Assembly (NCBI GenBank): GCA_951394405.1
Contig: OX596342.1
Span: forward strand, 1 to 64,000
Origin: Coprinellus micaceus
Taxonomy: Eukaryota; Basidiomycota; Agaricomycetes; Agaricales; Psathyrellaceae
Direction of reading: 5' to 3'
Length of the DNA stretch: 64,000 nt
In this document: positions 20,720 through 31,959 of the stretch, one piece after another
Layout of the letters: each line of letters begins with the position of its first letter
How positions within the stretch are numbered: position 1 is the first letter of the stretch
The notes under the pieces: generated by a model
What the model saw: the letters and a program-made list of their open reading frames with translations, nothing else
What the model was told of the DNA's origin: nothing
Databases searched by the model: none
Position numbers and translations under genes: made by a program

Positions 20720-22179
20720 TTATATGAGTTCTCCTGAGAAACCATCAGCTTCCTCCTCGATCGCTGGGTCAGATTGGGTGGTGAGTGGAAGTCCGAGGTC
20801 GTACTGCTTGAAGTTGGAGGAGTTTGGCAGTCCACGATGCTCAACGAGGGCCCAGAGCATGACGAGTACCGGAGGAAGAGTTTGGATCTTGGGCGAGTAT
20901 CTAAGCCAGTTGAGGAACGCGTCATCGGTGATTGTGGTGAAGTCGAGCTTATTGGTGCCCGGACGTCCCGTAAGAAACTTTGCAAGAGCCATCATGGGAG
21001 GGTTATGGTCATTCCATTGGCGACGTGTTTTGAAGATGAAGGGGACAAGGAGGATCGAATCTTCTAAATGGCATTGCGCGTAGTCGCCGTCATGGTGAAA
21101 GGTGATCGCTTGTCCATTGTCGCCCTGGAAATAAAGCTAGGGGAGTTTAGAATGAGCAAAGGGGACAGGGGAGAGCGTTTAAAGGACTCACTCCACCAGG
21201 GATATTGCATCTGTAACAGGTTTTATTTTTGTGTTCCAGGCCCCTCCTGAAGTCTTTGTAACCACCGTCTGGTTGGCTCCACCGGCAACTGTTGGTGGAG
21301 TGGTCGACGTTCATTTCGTTGAGGGTGTAGCAGCATGCACAATACTTGTCGCCAAGGAGGTTGGCTAGGGTATAGACGGCCTGCCAGGGAACGCCGTCCT
21401 CGGCGAGGGTGAGTGGCCTTCCAGAGGGGCCACGCATGACAGTGGTTGAGGCGGAGGAGGAAGGGCGTATGGATGGGTTAGGGGTTGCTAGCTTGAGGGA
21501 CGGAGAGGAGTGGAAGAGCAAGTGTGAGGAGGAGGAGGAGGAGGAGGAGGAAGAAGATGAGGCCATGCCAACATCTGCTTTGAAACGCTTTCCGAGGACA
21601 GGGGTGCTCGCATACGTTTCGCTGGTCCTTTTAAAGCTGGACTTGGGAGCTGGCGTTGAGAAAACGGGGGGACCCGAGGGCTGGCCAGGGTTGGACCGAG
21701 TAGGCTTGGTGAGATTTGAAGTTGACGAGGAAGTGCCTTGGGAGGGGAGGGCTGATCTCGAGCCTTGTGGTATGCGGAAGAGTAGGGCAGAGGACGTAGT
21801 GTTGGAGGAGGAATCCGAGCTAGGGAAGTGTTAGCACAGACATAGGGTGAGGAAAAGATAAAAGGATGCAGTACCTTTCACCGTCTTGGTCGTGGCCGTT
21901 GGCGCAAGTCAACAGATGTTTCTGTGTAAAACGTCAAAATATAATACGCTCGGGGCGCCGAGGCGATCTCACGGCATGGTGTCGAGCATCCCGATCCAAA
22001 CGTTGACAATATGGACATTCAAAGTTGGTACCCTTGGTCCGTTGAGCGAGAGAGGGCCTGACCCCAGGGGTCACGGTTATGGTGAGAGATTGAACCAAAC
22101 ACTTATATGCATGGCGTTCATCGAGTAGCGAATGGTCGCAGTTGACGCATCTGGAGGAGTGGTAGGTAACCGTGTCCAT
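20720..22179 (-). CDS. Cys-rich protein, free-standing paralogue of the helicase C-terminal module (about 432 aa)
   Basis: Exons are 21973..22179, 21875..21921, 21192..21819 and 20720..21136. Introns of 51, 55 and 55 nt separate them and all phases close; the last acceptor could instead be 12 nt further in, giving PGG|GDNG. The N-terminus has CVNCDHSLLDERH. A C2HC-type finger starts FECPYC and ends KHLLTC across the first intron. A Ser/Thr/Pro-rich linker with a poly-Ser tract follows. The C-terminal module reads KYCACCYTLNE, NKTCYRCNIPGG, HHDGDYAQCHLEDSILLVPF and FLNWLRYSP. The same order occurs at the C-terminus of the helicase just upstream (CIVCH, GTCFHCFLPQQ, EGEHCDTPAVLFDTAVALVF, YFSWLTKTP), with an intron at the matching position. 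Metal binding is likely; the function is unknown. It starts 81 bp after the helicase stop on the same strand. Confidence 0.75.
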
Positions 22180-22259
22180 ATGGTGGAGAGCGTAGAGGAG
22201 GGGAAGGAAGGGGATACGGTTTTTATCGCCCACCTCAAGGTGTATTTATATGAAGTGTA

Positions 22260-25200
22260 TTATACAGTGACGTGCAGTTGCGTAGCTAGGATTCTAATTA
22301 ATGTGAGAAGGTTGATGGGTTCTCCTGGAGAAGGTGTCTTGGTTAGCCATGAGAAGTAGCTGTTCCGGCCCGATTGCGATTCCAGATCTCCCGCCTGCGG
22401 TGGTAAAATTTGCTTGGAGTGTTGTTTCAAGAACACCAAGGCAACTGCAGTATCAAAAAGGACGGCAGGTGTGTCGCAGTGTTCCCCTTCGTCTACCCAC
22501 CTATGGATGCGGGCAGTGCAACCTTTTTCGTCCGTGTAATCGCCCTAGTAATGGAAATGAGGGTCTAATTCGACAATTGGATCGAGACCTTACTGACCTG
22601 TTGGGGGAGGAAGCAGTGGAAGCAGGTACCCTTTTTCAGCGATTGGACGCAGGCATTCTTATGGTTGGTGTACGTCTGTAAGATGTTTGGGACGGGTCGG
22701 ACGTGTTGAGCAACAAAGTCATGGTTGTCAGATTCTTTTCGAATATGACAAACGATGCAGCGGTCGGTAAATGCTGTGATGAATTGATGGAGAAGACGAT
22801 ACAGGTCGCTGTGTGGGAGGGGTTTGGCCTGGGCCAGAGCGGCGTGGGTAGAGGCTATATGCTGTGTGGGACCGCCGTTGCGGACAGGGACGGGCTGAAC
22901 AGCGGCGGGCGCAGTTGGCAAACCGCGAGACTGGGCCGACGGGAGGGGGAGCGTATAGAGCTGTACTTGTCGGTTGCTGGCTCTGGTACAAACATCACAG
23001 AAATGTGATTCGGGACCAATGGCAGAGCAAGGGAGGGCACCACCGTCCAGTGGCTCTTGCAATGCAACTCGTCGGCACAACTTTTCGTTTTCAATGTACT
23101 GCTCCATGGATCGCACTGAGGGATCGCCTCCCTCGCCAATGATAACGGGAATGGGTTCTGAAACGAGGATGGAGTATGCCTGTTTCGTATCGGCGTCCCT
23201 GCCGGCTCTCCCGGTGTCTTGTGCAAAGTCTATAATGTTTCTGGGGTTTCCAGCATGAATGACATGGGTGACTCCAGGTACATCGAGCCCTACTCCAAGT
23301 ACGCATGTAGTAGCGATGCAGCGCACGTCTCCGGACCGAAAGCGTGTGAGGAGAGCCCGGATAGAGTCGGGTCCAAGCGAAGCGTAGCACGCTTCAGCAC
23401 CGAGCGCCTCAGCAAAGCCCTTGGTCTCGTGGATTTGCTTGCAGAAGATGAGTATTTTCCCGACTTGTGACGCAGTGAGGAGCTCCCTCGTGAGGGACAC
23501 GACCCTTTCATGGACTTCGGAGCGCTTTCTAACACGTGTGACATTGTACGAGATATTTGGACGGGCAGTGACGCCACGCAGAACAATGGCGGTGGTCAAC
23601 CCTACATCTGCGAGAAGCTTTGGTTGGAGGGCGACAGGCAAAGTAGCAGTCAATAGAATGACTTGAACACCTAGGACGGCCAAGAACTGCAGTTGATGCA
23701 TGACCTGTCGAAAGCTCTGGTGTAAAAGGATGAGATGGGCCTCATCGAATATGACGCGGACAAGGCGCTTGGCATCGATTAGTGCATGAAGAAAAGCGAT
23801 GAATTGAGGGGTGATAGCCATGTCGCATGTAGCGATGACGTTGCGTGTTGTATTGTCAAGTGTGGTATCCATGCTCCAGGAAGAGTTGGAGATTCCGGCA
23901 TCGGTCAAGCGCTTGTGGAACTGTTCGTGCATGGCATTGTATGGCACGATGTACACAGTGACCTTGTCATGGGCGTCATAGTAGCGTGATGCCAGGATGC
24001 CTGGGAGCGTCTTTCCTGAACCAGTGGCTGTAACGAGCAGGAGGGACTCCTTGGCGTCGACAGTGATCTGGGTAGCTTGAGCTTGATTGTGATCCTTGAA
24101 GCCCATGGTCGAGTGAGGTGCATCGAAAAAGTCTCTGAGCCGCATAACCAGGGAGGGAGTGACATCGACAACAGTGCTAACGCCAGGGTATGTCGTGTCT
24201 GCCTTGATCTTTGTGGGACAAAAGAGATGAACGACAGCTGCATGGGACTCTTGTACACAACGCTGAGTGGAGTTAATGAGGGTGGGGAGTATGTTCCGGG
24301 CCATGGCGAGCGCGGCGATTTCCAGAGCTTGCGTAGAAAGTCCGCCTTCCCCGACCTGGCTGGGGCTGGGCTCAAGGACAGGTAGTCCATCGGTCCCCTT
24401 TCTGATGCGGTGGACATTGTCAATAATCTCTGTGCCCAGACCAAAGATCCTGTGGAAGATGCCGCTGGTCATGATGCAGTTTTTCAAGCCTTGATAGTCG
24501 GTATTGGGTGGTAGATTGTCGTCCAGGCCGTAATGCTGGAGCTCGACCTTCCCTGTGTGGCCCATTTGCTCTGCGAGACTAGAGTTGGAGGGCTTGAGAG
24601 GAAACTCCTCCTCGCGCTGGGTACTGATGAACGACATGAATTGCCTGTGCCAGGACGGGTTGATCCTGATTTTGATCGTGCTTTTACTCATCTTCTCGAG
24701 GCAGAGGCTGAGGTTAGAGGATTCAAAGGGGGAGGTGAGACCGAAGAAGAGCTTGAAGTGACTTTCCCAAGCCATTTTCTGCGTTGGGAACAGTACTAGC
24801 TGTATTTCCGTATACAAGGGACGGATGAAGATACTGAACCGGATGAAAAGCCAAGCGACCTCGGGTAGGGGCGCTCGTGCCATATTTTGATCAAGACCGG
24901 TCATGTTTGTCGTCTTGTTATACGAGCCTCGAAGGAAGGTAGTACCGAAATTGTGGAAGAAGTTCCTTATACTGCCATTCGGAACGTTACGAAGCAGGTG
25001 TGAGGCGAGCTCAGTCCCTCGAGCGGGAGCGCCGTAGGTGACCATGATGAGCGCGACGAGCTTGTTCTGGACCTCGTAGATGCGTTTCCGGAGGATTCGG
25101 ATCTGGTGTCGCTTCCATTGGACGCGCTCCTCGCCGTCAACAAAGACGCGCTCGATGTAAGCTTCGGCGACCTCGTCGGTGCTCAACATGTACTCGACCA

Positions 25201-27316
25201 GGGTCTGACGTCCGTGCCAGCTGTTGCGAGCATCGTCGAGGAAGCAGTAGCCGCTCGCGGTGTTCCTAGGCTTGTCAAAGATGGCCTGGGTCCGGTCGAT
25301 CTCAAAGTGCGGCTGGTGGAAGAGCAGACTGTTAAGCTCGTTTTGGACCTCATCACAGAGGGTCTGCACCATCGACCGTATGTGGGCGACATGGACGATG
25401 TTGCTCCCGTTGTACGCGGATGTCGCAGTCCAGTCGGGGGAGCTGAAGTAGGTGGTGCCTTGCTCCGCACCCTTGAACGCCCCAATGGTTCGCAGAGTGG
25501 TGTAGATGGTGGGGAGCGGCCCTTGCCTCTCGTAGGAGAGGGCGGGATTGAGGACTTTGATGGACCTTGTCAAGAATGCGTTGTCAGCAACAGGACGGAC
25601 ACAAGGGACGAGGGTCTTACTCGGCGTGGAGCGTGCTGTTTGCAATACTCAAGCTTATGATATTGTCTGAAAGTACGAGTCGACAGACACATAGCACCGC
25701 GGCCATTTGCTGGGTGATCTGACTGGTAGAGACCCAGCCGTCCGTTGGATGCGTTGAAGCGAGGATAATAAACTGGACGATGGGAGAATGGAAGGTGGCC
25801 TCCTTGGAGCTGGCTGGGATGAAAAAGATGAGCTGGCGAAGCATTTCACGGACCCTCTCTTGGGTAGGGCCCAGTGTCAACAGCGACTGTTGGCCAATGA
25901 CGCTCACACATTCCTCTTCGTGATCTTGGATAGGCTCTCCATCGGCATCGACAGGTTCAGGGATGTCATCGTCGTGCATGGCCTGCTCTTCTTCAGGTGT
26001 GATGTGATACTCCTCGCGCTGTTCGGGGGTGATCGTCCATAGCTCCATCGCCAACGATTGCACCGGCTCTGGAATTGCGGTGGGGAGGCGATTGTCCACC
26101 GCGTAGCGGAGATACATGATAAGGTGGACAATATGTTTGGCGTAGCGTGCGAGGGTGGGCTCTGATACGACCTTGTGGACGACATGGTGCATCTCGTTGT
26201 GTTGGGTGGGTGGGCGACGTCCAATCTCATGTCGAAGGAAAGAGTCGGACTGAAGGTTGTCCTGCATGTCGCTGAGCATATCAGTTATGTTCCGAGTGAG
26301 GTAGTTCCTGATGGCAGTCTCGTCCCGCGCATAAGAGAAGATTTCCGATGCCTCTTTCTGTGTGAGGTGTAGGTGCTCAAGCAGTTTCTCCCAGCCCATG
26401 TCGACAATATACTTGCGTTTCATGAGATCTTGGGCTTGGATGGAGTGCTGGCAATCAAAGGACAAACGTTCTCGGGTTCTGTCGTACAGCTCATATAGGC
26501 TGGTCTGGGGTAAAGGTTGTGGGACTGTGGTCGCCGGAGGGAGTACGGCAAAGTAGGGGCTATTGCTGTTATTCTTAAATCTCTGTGCCCAGGTGGTGAA
26601 CCAGGCGGCTGATTTGCCGTGGTTCGTGCAAGCGCCGTTCGAGCAGCCAGTGAGGCCAGGCTTTCGGCCCCAGGCCTGGTTGCAGGACGGACATCCATAA
26701 TAATCCTTGTGGAGCTTCAATCCTTCAATGGGAGGAAGCAGTATGATGGGACGTTCAGGTGAGGCGAGCATCTCTTTGACGATGTGAAGTGCTGGGTTGA
26801 TTTCCTTCTGGGTAGGAAGATATTTGTTTGTATGGCTCTTGAGATGGTCCCTGATGGCGGCGGGGTTCACCATATGCTCGCATGTTTTACAGAGAAGGAT
26901 TTTGTGTTTCTGGTTGATGATGAGGCCTAGTAGTTCAAGTTGTGGATGAGACTTCAGCTCGCCGGTGACCTGGATAAGTTCCACTTTCCGAACGATGTAC
27001 AGACGACGGTTAGAGGAGAGCACTCACGGTGGCGACTGGCTTTGGGCTGGACTCTTCAAGAGATGTAGTAGAGCCGGAGGCAACGAGGGCTACAGCCTGA
27101 GGTATCATTTAGAAGGTGAGATGAACATTAGCAAGGCTCAGTCTCACAACAGAGGGCGGCGTTTCGAGTTCCCCAATGCTTGGAACTTCAGCTTGGTCTA
27201 AGCGAGCACGCTTAGATCTGACCTCTCTCCCACGTTAGCAATGAGCACAAATGAGGATCGGGAAAGACTCACGGTGATGGGTCTGGATGAGGGGTGGAGA
27301 CACGTTTTGGCTCCAT
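22260..27316 (-). CDS. Telomere-linked RecQ-like DExH helicase (1594 aa)
   Basis: Six exons: 27273..27316, 27148..27217, 27028..27096, 25621..26969, 22598..25565 and 22260..22544. The introns are 55, 51, 58, 55 and 53 nt and the total of 4785 nt stays in frame. A nuclear-signal-like SKRARLD lies near residue 15. A C2H2-like finger (Cys88, Cys91, His103, His107; LLCKTCEHMVNPAAIRDHLK) matches the N-terminal finger of subtelomeric helicases. The helicase core lies at about residues 1000-1320: Walker A TATGSGKT, box VIFDEAH, motif III LLTATLP, KILIFCKQ, and motifs V/VI GVGLDVPGVTHVIHAGNP with QDTGRAGRD. The C-terminal Cys/His module is repeated in the next gene. Family knowledge: RecQ-like telomere-linked helicase genes lie next to fungal chromosome ends (for example TLH in Magnaporthe and UTASa in Ustilago) and may act in telomere recombination. 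It sits unusually deep, about 22-27 kb from the end. Confidence 0.92.
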
Positions 27317-28382
27317 TGTGACGTAGCCAAGACCAACATAGGCTCTAGTCCAGAGGAAGCGGGGAGGCGTGGAGGCACAGTGTGCGCTGGAATCCGGCGC
27401 ACAGAGGCAGGGAAAGGGGAGGAATGAACGGCGGCTGGGACAGCCGGCTCTGTCCTGCTTCTATATCTGTTTTCATTTGCGTGACTATATGCGGTGGAGT
27501 TATGAAAGAAATCTGTTGAACGAGATTTGTGACAGGGAAGCTCGTGTTCTGTTGTGGCGGGGTGCCAAAAATCCTGTTCAACAAGATTTTGGACAGCGGT
27601 GTGGCCGGTCCGTTTTTGGCGGTGAAGTTTAATTAAAGAATTCAGTTGGCTCGGGACCGTGCTGTCATTCAGAGCGCAGCCCAGTTGGGCGAAAAACCTT
27701 GTCGCCAGTGTCGATCAGGGGTAGTGCTTCTAATTAAACGTCAAATAGCAATGATGTGACGTGTGTTCAAGGACGGAGATTTCGCTCGATCTTACCGGAC
27801 TGCGGGACCGAGCGGCGATCTTGTGGCGTTAGGCGCCGGGCAGGACCGGCAATCTCGTGGCGTTAGGCGCTGGGCAGGACGATGAGCGGCAATCTCGTGG
27901 CATTAGGCGCTGGGTGGAACGATGAACAGAGATTCACTGCTGGGCGGTTTGGATATTGTGGGGTTCAATGCTATATAGAGCTGTACAGAGGTTGTGTGAT
28001 GAACGATGAGACAACAGAGAGACAGGTGGTGCCTCACCCCAGTGGCAGGACGCCCACAGTGCAGTCTCAAGTCTCATTCCCGAACATTGGGTCTAGGCGG
28101 GGTTGAGATTTCATTCGTAGAGTGACAAAGGAATGTATAAGTCTCGATTTACATCTTACAGGCGGTACAGAGCGTGGCTGGATTGGGTGAGCGGATGCCA
28201 GCTCATCACCCATGGAACATACATGTGGTGTTGGACGGGTGAGTGAACGAGCAGATATATTCAAGTTATAGGCTAATACAATTGAGCGTCTAATTCTACA
28301 GGAAGGGGTATTGGAAGATCGTGCAAGGCATGTAGGTATGTCGCCCAAGGTGAGGGTGAGGTGAGGTAGGGGATGTCGCCGA
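27317..28382. other. Helicase upstream region with small GC-rich repeats
   Basis: This stretch contains the helicase promoter next to 27316. No coding exon was found. Three imperfect units built on CTCGTGGCGTTAGGCGC and GGGCAGGAC occupy about 27812-27925. Confidence 0.5.
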
Positions 28383-29330
28383 TCAGTGGAGACGCCGCGC
28401 TATTGGCAAAGGGCGGGCGACAACGGTGGCGGAGGAGTGTGGTGGAAAGGGCGATCGAGCCCGATCTTGGCGATGGCTGGCAGTGACGACGCAGATCGCA
28501 GAAGGGAAAGCGTATTCAGTAACGGCGGGGCGGTGGTGACGATGGCAGTGGAAAAGGAAGATGAAAGACGGCGGAGTGATGAGGAAGAGAGCGAAGTGCG
28601 GTTGGTGAACGGCGGGGTGACGACGATCGTGGGCGTGGTTGATGATGATGACGAAGGGAGTGGCGGTGACGACGACGGCGAAAGGAACGGGGTGCGATTG
28701 GTGAACGGCGGGGTGATGATGATCGCGGAGGGAGCGGCGCACGATTGGTGCAAGGCGGGATGACGACGACGCCGCGATTGGTAAAAGGCGGGATGACGAC
28801 GACGCCGCGATTGGTAAAAGGCGGGATGACGACGACGCCGCGATTGGTAAAAGGCGGGATGACGACGATGGAGGGAGCAGCACGCGGTTGGTGAAGGGCG
28901 GGATGACGACGACGCCGCAATTGGTGAAAGGCGGGATGACGACGACGATGGGAGCGGGGCAATGGCGGGGAAGGGAGAACGTCGACGATGACGACGATGA
29001 GCGGAGGGCGACGACGATGATGATGATGGTAATGGCAGTGAAGAGAGGGGCTCGCGATCGACGCGTCTGACGACGCGTCGCCGGCGAGATCCGCGCCCAG
29101 TGCCCGGCATGGAGGCCGGACGTTTGGCGGGGCAACGAAGACCCCCTCCGGAGAAGGTGTCTACGTTAAGGGGGAGGGTGTCTGCGTTGGGTGGGGGGGA
29201 TCGGCGATCAGTTCCGGAACCCATTGATCGATCGCCGGTTGGCGGGCACGCAGAGCCTTCGTTTCTGGGGAATAAGTATAGGAGTTCGTTCGAAGCGCCT
29301 TTTTTGTACCTATTTATCGGTGCCTTCACC
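28383..29330. repeat. GC-rich GACGACG minisatellite block
   Basis: The DNA is dominated by GACGAC and GGTGAACGGCGGGGTGA words. An exact 33-bp unit (GACGACGACGCCGCGATTGG plus TAAAAGGCGGGAT) starts at 28762, 28795 and 28828, with diverged copies to about 28960. Long minus-strand frames of up to 309 codons run through it, but their peptides are simple repeats readable in three frames, so I do not call a gene. A similar GACGACG/GACGCGTCG composition occurs at 39400-39960. Confidence 0.8.
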
Positions 29331-31030
29331 GCCTTTCAAAACGCCGAGGTTGACACACAGCAGCCGATCGCGTATTTTCTTGGTAGGGGCGACGAAATCT
29401 GGCCTACAGCGCCCGTCGCTCAGCCGATTATCTCACTTGGGTATTCGTTAGACAGCCGGCGGTGACGTCTACGTGTGGGTACCACACACGCGTCATATAG
29501 TGCCACCGATAGTCCTCTGCGGTCCATCACGTATCTGTCAAGCCATGGTAACCACCGGCACTGACCTAGAGTGTCACCGAGTCGCCCGCTTGAGACCGGC
29601 AGGGGCTCGTTCGGAAGCTGCCGTTTATGGCTACACGTCGATACCACGTGCGAGGCATTTAGCGCCGGCGGTGTGATGCAACGCTCGATCGCACAGTGAT
29701 CCACTGCGACAGGTATAGCATAACAGGGAGTTCACCGATTTCCGTGCAGAAATACTCGTTCGGTAGCCCTAGTTAATGGCTACCCGGTGGTACCACACAC
29801 ATGGTGTTCGGCGGCGTGGGTGACTCACAGTCGCGATTCGCACGTCCATTTCTGCATAGTCCTGTTTGCTGAGGCAACGAAATATTTATGGGGAATCGGA
29901 TATGTGACTCCTCATCACGCATAAATATGCGTTCGAAAGCTATGATATGAGGCTACCCGACAAGCTCACACACACGCAAATCGGTTGGGTAGTCGATGCA
30001 GAGTGGTCTTGTACATCCTACCACCTGGATACACAACCTGTTATGACCGCCGAGTACCATCATAACAAGTTTCCACTCCAAGTAACTTGCTTGGATGGTA
30101 CAAGAGGTGTGTCAAGAGGCTCCTCACAGCCTGTCATGGGAGTGCAGTACTGTATCACACCCTAGGGCATTGACATGCATGTATTAATTCAACGGCTATG
30201 CTGTATGTCACACGCAGGGGCTCATTTGGAAGCTGCGATTAATAGCTATAACATGATATACAATACGTGCCGGTACGCGTCGGGGAAGTGACATAAAATA
30301 ACGTCGCAATGTCAAATGGTAAGTTAAGTCGTTAAAACTCGCGTTGCACATCGTAGAGTTGGCCGAAAAGCACGCGGCGCCTGTCGTTCGAAAGCCCTCA
30401 ACAATAGCTGCGTGGTGGTACCACACACAGACCGATGCACCTCTTCGATGCTATGCTGTATACCCTCGCATCCTGGATACATCAAACGGGCGTAGTGCAC
30501 CGACGATAGCACCGAACGGCTTTCGTAAGAATGCGTTCGAAAGCCGCTATCGTCGGCTACACGTGAATACCACATGCGACATGGTACGCCCAGCCAGTGT
30601 TCTGCAACGCTGGATCGCATATTTCCCCACTGCAATAAGCGTAGCGCACTGACGAGGTGGCTGATTCATGCACGCAGGTACTCGTTGTGTAGCGCTGAAT
30701 AATGGCTACCCGGACATACCACACACATGGTATTCGTCGCCGTGGGAGAAGCACAGTTGAGCTTCGCACATCCTGTCCCCTATAGTACAATCTGCTAGAT
30801 CAATAAAATATTCGTGGTGCGTGAACGGAGAGACCGTTCGTAACGCGTAAGGGTGCGTTCGAAAGCTGTGGTTAGTGGCTACCAGACGGTACTTTACACG
30901 TAGAAATCTGCATGGTGGTTGATGCTATGAGATTCTACAACCATAACAGCCTGGCTGGATGTTGCTATGAGATTCGATGTGCGATAACGCCTCTGAAAAT
31001 TGCAACAAACTCCCAACAAATATGAAGCAC
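29331..31030. repeat. Degenerate complex satellite, array A
   Basis: Diverged units carry the same landmarks as the larger array further right: GGTACCACACACGCGTC near 29477, GGTACCACACACATGG near 29789 and ACCACACACATGGTATTCGT near 30718. The opening stretch 29430-29600 resembles 31985-32190 (GGTACCACACAC, then CCGATAGTCCTCTGCGGTCC against CCGATAGTCGTCTGCGGTCC). No coding sequence is supported. Confidence 0.75.
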
Positions 31031-31099
31031 TTGAAAGGTCAACTTCTTCATTGGCAACATTGAATCTGAGTGTGTTTTGCCCAAACACACTCAGAATCT

Positions 31100-31510
31100 G
31101 TTATGAACGCCAACTAGACTCATAACATGTTGAACAATTCAAAGACAAATATGGAGGCCTGGGTGGATCGCGGTATGAGATTCCACAGGGTATAACACCC
31201 CAGTTGAATGTTGTTATGAGAATTTGTGAGGCATAACACCCAGTTGGATGTTGTTATGAGATTTTATGAAGCATAACAGCCCAGTCGGACATCGTTATGA
31301 GATTTTGTGGTGCATAACACCCCCGTTGGATGTTGTTATGAGATTTAACAGGCCATAACACCTGAAATGTATATGGCTATGAGGTTCCAGTCCTCATAAC
31401 GGACAAAAAGCATGTCATTTTACGGCCAGAAGACAGGTCAGAGGCCAACCTGTTATGAATGCCCACCGAACTCATAACACGTTTGACCAAAACTCATAAC
31501 ATGTTGCTTG
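31100..31510. repeat. GTTATGAG / CATAAC repeat cluster
   Basis: About eight units of roughly 50 bp each carry a GTTATGAG word and a downstream CATAAC word (for example gatgttgttatgagattt then gcataacacccag). The two words are mutual inverted complements (ATGAG..CTCAT, GTTATG..CATAAC), so every unit can form a small hairpin. The family is unrelated to the flanking satellite and appears inserted in it. Confidence 0.8.
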
Positions 31511-31539
31511 TATATGGCTGCCATATACGCCAGAAAGAG

Positions 31540-31950
31540 GGAGAGTGTATTTAGCTTTTGCAAGGGTGTAGTCAGCTTCTATGCTGTGTATTCAGGTCCT
31601 GTTAGAGTGTATTCAGATCCAGAAACAGCGTATCCAGGTGCTGGTAGAGTGTATTGATGTTGAGGAGTGTATTGATGTCGAGAAGGAGTGTATTCAGGGT
31701 CTCACAAGATGTGCCAACCCAAGTCGTTATGACGCCACAATACCCTCATAACAAGTTTGAATGTCGGCCAACGAATGTTGTTCACAGCCAAAGTGCCATG
31801 TATTCAGGTCCAAGAGGGGGTGTATTCAGGTCCACCTGGGGTGTATTCAGGTTCAGGTGAGGTGTATTCAGCCACACGACCACCCCCGACGGGGCGTATT
31901 CAGGTCCCACCACCCGGAGCGTATTCACCGAGTGAATACTCGGGTAAGAT
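31540..31950. repeat. GTGTATTCAGGTC short tandem repeats
   Basis: The word GTGTATTCAGGTC and variants (AGTGTATTGATG, GCGTATTCAGGTC, GTGTATTCAGC) recur at least twelve times at irregular 14-35 bp spacing. The cluster ends in a short inverted pair (gcgtattcaccgagtgaatactcg) around 31919-31942. Confidence 0.8.
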
Positions 31951-31959
31951 ATATAGGGT

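Noticed and set aside
28383..29329. Overlapping ORFs of 125-309 codons on both strands
   Set aside because: Simple GACGACG minisatellite readable in several frames; no start or splice context and no domain.
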